Positions 59,368 through 64,000 of a stretch of DNA of 64,000 nucleotides are shown piece by piece. Location: contig RQTK01000340.1 in NCBI GenBank assembly GCA_003991915.1, forward strand, positions 126,688 through 190,687. Direction: 5' to 3'. The stretch comes from Elysia chlorotica (taxonomy: Eukaryota > Mollusca > Gastropoda > Plakobranchidae). The first letter of the stretch is position 1. Each line of letters opens with the position of its first letter. The notes under the pieces are model-generated. The model saw only the letters and a list, made by a program, of their open reading frames with translations, was not told the DNA's origin and made no database searches. The translations under genes and the position numbers were made by a program.

Positions 59368-60541
59368 TTCTTATACTTCTGTTTTGGACTTTTTGACTTG
59401 GGAACTTAAGTAGATTGGGCTACACTGGTAGATCTTATACACATCAGTTGTTTTTTTTCAAAAGTGCTTTATGTTTACTAGGTTTATTTAAGATGTTAAA
59501 ACATCCCAAAATATTTAAACCAATGACTTGTTTAGCTTTATCCAAGATTTGTAAATTTCAAAACGTAATTCCCCAACTGATTGAGACACAGATTTCTGGC
59601 AATATTTAGGACAGTCATCACTGTGCGCGTGCGACTTGTGTAGAAAATGTTCCCTGCCTTGCGTTGGATTTCATGTATTGCGACAGAACAATGAACGTGA
59701 AGGAAACGAATCTATACCGTCGTCGGATATAATTAATTCGTTATGAGATGGAATGTCAGACTCAGTCTGTAGGGTTTTACTTTTCAGAATCGCCTGAAAA
59801 AGAAAACACAGTGGTTTGTTTCTGTTTTGTTTACTTCATTTGAGTTATAAATTGTCGCCTGATTAAATTCTGACAACTTTGGTTATCAAAGAAGTCTATG
59901 AGTAGGATATAAATGGTGTTATTTTAATCTACTACAAATGTTGTCATTGGGTGGCCACAACACACACGCACATACATACATACGCATTGTCACATTTTGT
60001 AAAAACTGTAATAATGCTATCAATCCTAGCGGCGTCATAATTATTGCTGTTCTCTATGACTGACAATGTGATTTGATGCCGACATTTTGTAAGAGTTACA
60101 GACCCAGGCGCAATAATTATATTATGTTCAATACTTTTTTTTTAACTTACAGCCTAATTGAAAGCACTGCTAAAATACTTTAAAATTATAGCCCCCAATA
60201 ACAAACATTTATACGTACAATAAATAAAGATAACAGTTCAAAAGGCTAATCGTGCAGGTTGTATTTACATCTTTATATGAAAACATAACGAATCTTTTCT
60301 TCCTCAATTTCTCACATTTAGAGCGGCTAAATTTAATACTGTCCTTAAGTTTATACTGTAGCTTGCAGTGCATCTCTCTCTATTCAAATTCTGTTCATAG
60401 TGTAAACAAGTCCTGTATATACACGTCATGCCTGTGACAATCCATCACTCACCACCGATCATCCCTTATATCCAATACGTGATGATCAAGGCTTTGGGGA
60501 GAATATTCCAGGGAGATTTGACCCAAAATTGTGAATACTTA
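59368..60541. repeat. ~1-kb direct duplication, copy 1
   Basis: Collinear with 61285-62233. Shared sequences include 'gtagatcttata', 'agatggaatgtc', 'agagttctg..', 'gctaatcgt', 'ggttgtatttacatctttat', 'cacatttagagcggctaaat' and 'gtgacaatccatcactcacc'. The right end is 'ccaaaattgtgaatacttat'. Copy 1 is about 220 bp longer. Both contain a (CA)n-like run and a T run. No RT motifs were recognised inside. Confidence 0.92.
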
Positions 60542-60543
60542 TG

Positions 60544-60680
60544 ACGTGGCTTGCCAACATACAGGAGACATCCCAGTTACGACTGAGTGTAGCCTGTGAA
60601 GCAGCCTTGGACCGTGAAAGATGGCGCCGAATGACAGCCCACCTCGGAGACGGGACGGCACAGCGATAGATAGATAGATC
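60544..60680 (+). pseudogene. LINE ORF C-terminal tail with (GATA)n end
   Basis: The plus-strand frame reads 'TWLANIQETSQLRLSVACEA' followed by 'ALDRERWRRMTAHLGDGTAQ' and stop. This fits the ...A..DR.RWR.......GDGTA tail common at the end of many LINE ORFs (family pattern from memory). It is followed at once by 'gatagatagatagatc', consistent with a short 3' tail repeat. It begins exactly where copy 1 of the ~1-kb duplication ends and is absent after copy 2. Confidence 0.6.
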
Positions 60681-61284
60681 TGAGAACTGAAAATCTCGAT
60701 CGTTGTGGCAAAAAGACGAGTATCGTTTCACGGAGGACAAAAGCACAACATTTTATATGAGATTTCGTATAGAAAGGAATGTATTTCAGAGGTAGAGCTA
60801 TCCCTAATAATATGTATCGTCGTTATTGAGAGAGATGAACATCTAAATGACTTCTTTGGAAGAGCATTGTGTGAAAAGCAATTTACTATTACAACATTAA
60901 TCTTTCACGATGTTGGTGTTATAGGATGAGTTTGGCGCTTATACTTTTTGCCTCTAAGCTCTTTGATCCACCTACCTCTTCTGTATGATCTACGCGAATT
61001 CCTTCTGGTTTTGTATACTATATTTGTAAATAATTTATTTGTAACTTGATCTCTGTAGCATTGGTAGAATTGCTGCAATGCATGCGACGATGAATGGTTA
61101 ATCGAAAATTAAAACTGAAATGATTGAATCGGAAGAAAACAATCCATAGTCATTAAGAATACGTACAGCTTATAGCATGGCTAACCATTAATTACTCTCA
61201 GCCTTCTCAGCAACAAAATGTGTGAACTGCCCAAACTGTGGCAACGGTCCAACGCTACATTTACTATTACTTGAAATGCCTGTA

Positions 61285-62233
61285 TTTTTCTGTTTTGGAC
61301 GTTTTTATTGACTACGAAACTTAAATAGATTGGACTATATTAGTAGATCTTATACAATATAACATTTTCAAGTGCTCTATCTGTATGCTTATTAGGTTTA
61401 CTAAAGATGTTAAAATATCCTAAAATATTTAAACCGAACTATACCATCGCCTGGTATAAATAATTCTTTATAAGATGGAATGTCGGACTCAGTCTGACAA
61501 AGGAAACAGAGTGGTTTGTTTCTGTTTTGTTTAAATCTTTTGAGTTCTAAATTGTCAAAGAAGTTTCTAAGTAGGATATAAATAATGTTTATATAATCTA
61601 TAACAAAATTAATGTTGCCATTCAGTGGCCAGCACACACACACACACGCACACACACACAGATACACATACATATTCATTGGGACATCTTGTAGAAACTG
61701 GAATAATGCTATCAAGCTTAGCGGCGTAATCAAGTTTGCTGTTCTCTATGGCTAGCAGTGTGATTTGGTGCCGACATGACAATATTGTAAGAGTTCTAAA
61801 CCTAGGCGCAATAATATGTTCGATACTTTTTTTTTAAAAGAGTCTATTTCAAAGTAGTGCTAAAATACTTTAAAACTGTTGCCCTCAATAACTTCCATTT
61901 ATGCTTACATTAATTATACACAACAATTCCTAAGGCTAATCGTGGAGGTTGTATTTACATCTTTATATGAAAACATATCCAATCTTTTCTTCCTCATTTT
62001 CTCACATTTAGAGCGGCTAAATTTAACACTGTCATTAAGTTTATACTGCAGCTTGCAGTGCATCTCTCTCTATTCAATTTCTGTTCATTATGTAAACAAG
62101 ACATGTAGATACACGTCATGCCTGTGACAATCCATCACTCACCACCGATCATCCCTTATATCCAATTGCACTACTAGTTCCGAAACCCCTCTTATTTCCA
62201 GGGAGATTTGACCCAAAATTGTGAATACTTATG
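61285..62233. repeat. ~1-kb direct duplication, copy 2
   Basis: Counterpart of 59368-60541 with several deletions, about 1.7-1.9 kb downstream in the same orientation. A (CA)n run lies at 61632-61662 within it. Confidence 0.92.
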
Positions 62234-62239
62234 AGGCTT

Positions 62240-63240
62240 TATGATAATTTAATACTGATGATGGTGATGAAGAAACATTTGGCACAGACACAAAAGCTGC
62301 ATTAGTTGTATTAGCAATGTTATACTAAGCTAAATTATTACAGGTGGCTAAAGTTCGAATAGCCATGCACCTTTTTGAACAATTTCATCCGTTTTCATTT
62401 ATTTTCTTGATAATTATAAATGTTATTTTTCTGTTATTGAAACATACATGCATCTTGCGTTTAAGGGATCAATTACGACGCAGGGGTGGTCGAAATTGTG
62501 TAGACATGTCAAAACAGTCACCAAGACCAACACATTAAGAACAAAGGTTTCAGAAACATTGTTTAAGTTTAATTTCAGAACACGTTTATAACGCATTTAT
62601 CATAAGTTATATTACATTGAACGTTGGCCCCTCTGTCAGCTATCCAAATTTTGTGTTGGTTGCACTTTAAACACACTTTTTATGCTTGTACTTTCCTGAC
62701 ATACTTCCAACGTATTCTCTCTTGATGTGTTCAGCCATGCAGCCACCCAATTGTAAAACCTCATATATAAGGTGTACTGGTAAAGTCTAAAACAATTCGT
62801 TGGTTTTGGGTAAAGCCAATTTAAAATTGGAAGCACATCCCTGCAATGGAAAAATGCTGGTAAATATCTTTTGTCTTTCAAACATACATGCCAAATAGCC
62901 TCATTGATATATATATAGTTTGGGTGGCAAGAAACGCCGGTATTTTTTGTTAGATCAATACAATTATAATACAATTACAACAGCATTTGAAATTAAATGT
63001 TCATAAAAAATATTATGATCAATGGGGAACATAGGTCGTTTAATTTTTATCGAGAAACGATCAAGTAAACACGAAAAAAATACTTAAGTTTCTCTTCCAG
63101 GAATATCTTGTACAACCACTTCTTTGGCTCTTGGCAATGGATCTACGGCATTATGTTTTCCGTTTAAAAAAAACAAACCTTGATAGATCAAAGTTATCTG
63201 GTCCTTGACATGCGCAGACACCATGTAAAACGCCTTATTA
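62240..63240. other. A+T-rich DNA, unsupported open frames
   Basis: The 112-codon minus-strand frame at 62636-62974 has ordinary composition but no recognisable domain, splice context or upstream signal; I do not call it a gene. Confidence 0.4.
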
Positions 63241-63250
63241 CACCTGGGAC

Positions 63251-63322
63251 ATGATAGGAGAGCCAGAGGCAGACAGAGAGTGGGAAATGATAGGAGAGCC
63301 ACAGGCAGACAGAGAGCAAAGA
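63251..63322. repeat. 36-bp tandem repeat, 2 units
   Basis: 'atgataggagagcca-aggca' followed by 'gacagagagtggga' is repeated with period 36. On the minus strand it produces a repeated 'CLP-ALLS' in a 154-codon frame (63084-63548), which I consider incidental. Confidence 0.88.
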
Positions 63323-63696
63323 TCTGGGACGGGATAGGAAGATGGATCGGTGGAAGCAGAGGGATTGACCTGGTCGTATAATGCGAGGACAGAGAGATGT
63401 GGAGGGTCATGGCCACCAATAGCACGCACTCCATGATGATGATATGGATTGAGGTGGATACAGGATGCTCAGATAACCAAGCTAAGTTCTCTTTAATCTC
63501 GCCATAAACTCTCATGTTAATTAATTGGCTTTTGATAGAGTCCGTCAATTTAGAACTTGGAATTTAACTAAAGTTACCTCTTTAAACTACAATATAGCCG
63601 TTACTGTGCTGACGTGCAGTAAAACAAAACTCACTCATCTATTTAAACTGCAATATTTCCCTTATGTGGCACTCCAATTAATGTTAACATTAGTAA

Positions 63697-63733
63697 TATA
63701 TATATATATATATGTATATATATGTATATATAT
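63697..63733. repeat. (TA)n microsatellite
   Basis: TA dinucleotides with two tg interruptions. Confidence 0.95.
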
Positions 63734-63734
63734 T

Positions 63735-64000
63735 GTAAATAAAAAAAATCAAAGCTTACTATTGTAATTGCCCCCGCCCTTGACTGGCGCAAGATTGTTG
63801 ACATGGAAACATATGGCAAGACAACCCCGATTCGGGACGACATAATCACCAATGATAAATACTTCATTATAAAAATGTGCGAACAAAGCTGTTTCTTTAT
63901 AAACCAATGATACTCATAAAATGTTTTCGAAGTTCTTTGTCTTCAACGTGACACTTAAGTCTAAAACTTTTCAACAAGAATGTTTAAGTAGACTGTCTCT
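63735..64000. other. Window end, nothing identified
   Basis: No coding or repeat signal recognised. Confidence 0.5.

Noticed and set aside
62636-62974. 112-codon minus-strand ORF
   Set aside because: No resemblance to a known family, no splice or promoter context; length is within chance expectation for this composition.
63084-63548. 154-codon minus-strand ORF
   Set aside because: It includes an incidental 36-bp tandem repeat and ordinary noncoding composition, with no domain, splice sites or promoter evidence.

Overview
The window reads as intergenic and intronic DNA from an animal nuclear genome, most likely a mollusc (possibly a gastropod). Signs of this are: no dense, long open reading frames; a generally A+T-rich background; very long (GA)n/(CT)n and other microsatellites; spliceosomal exon signals (GTGAGT donors, pyrimidine-AG acceptors); non-LTR retrotransposon (LINE) remnants with A-rich tails; and a repeated tRNA-derived SINE. 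The SINE body contains a 'gtttaacgtcc'-type core that I associate, from memory only, with molluscan SINEs. The species call is inference.

Layout. 0-14 kb: microsatellites, diverged SINE fragments and otherwise featureless A+T-rich DNA. 14.3-21.4 kb: a ~125-bp tandem array, then a ~2.5-kb segment (14609-17085) repeated in the same orientation at 18637-21337. Between the copies lie a possible LTR/primer-binding-site remnant and a ~1.08-kb minisatellite of ~54 near-perfect 20-bp units. 21.5-28 kb: SINEs, the 3' end of a LINE ORF, and tetra-, tri- and heptanucleotide arrays. 28.3-28.8 kb: two small minus-strand ORFs that may or may not be real. 29.3-31.8 kb: a decayed reverse transcriptase/RNase H LINE interrupted by a younger, 5'-truncated LINE of another type. 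The insertion has a 15-bp target-site duplication, and the host frame resumes exactly after it. 33.6-35.8 kb: three short minus-strand exon candidates with matching splice phases, the most upstream running into an assembly gap. 39.0-39.6 kb: two plus-strand exon candidates, the first encoding a clear signal peptide. 40.1-40.4 kb: the best-preserved SINE, with a 10-bp target-site duplication. 43.2-44.4 kb: a decayed ORF of unknown family with local repeats. 51-57 kb: more SINEs, dispersed repeats, a possible terminal exon, an unusual inverted-block structure and a 35-bp tandem repeat. 58-62 kb: a ~1-kb direct duplication and a LINE tail.

No complete gene is present. Two partial host genes are plausible: a secreted or membrane protein on the + strand near 39 kb and an unrecognised protein on the - strand near 33.6-35.5 kb. 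Nearly everything else is repeats and retroelement debris. I see no operon, defence system, CRISPR array or other new enzymatic system. The most notable material is structural: the nested LINE, the duplicated segments flanking the minisatellite, and the phase-consistent exon candidates.
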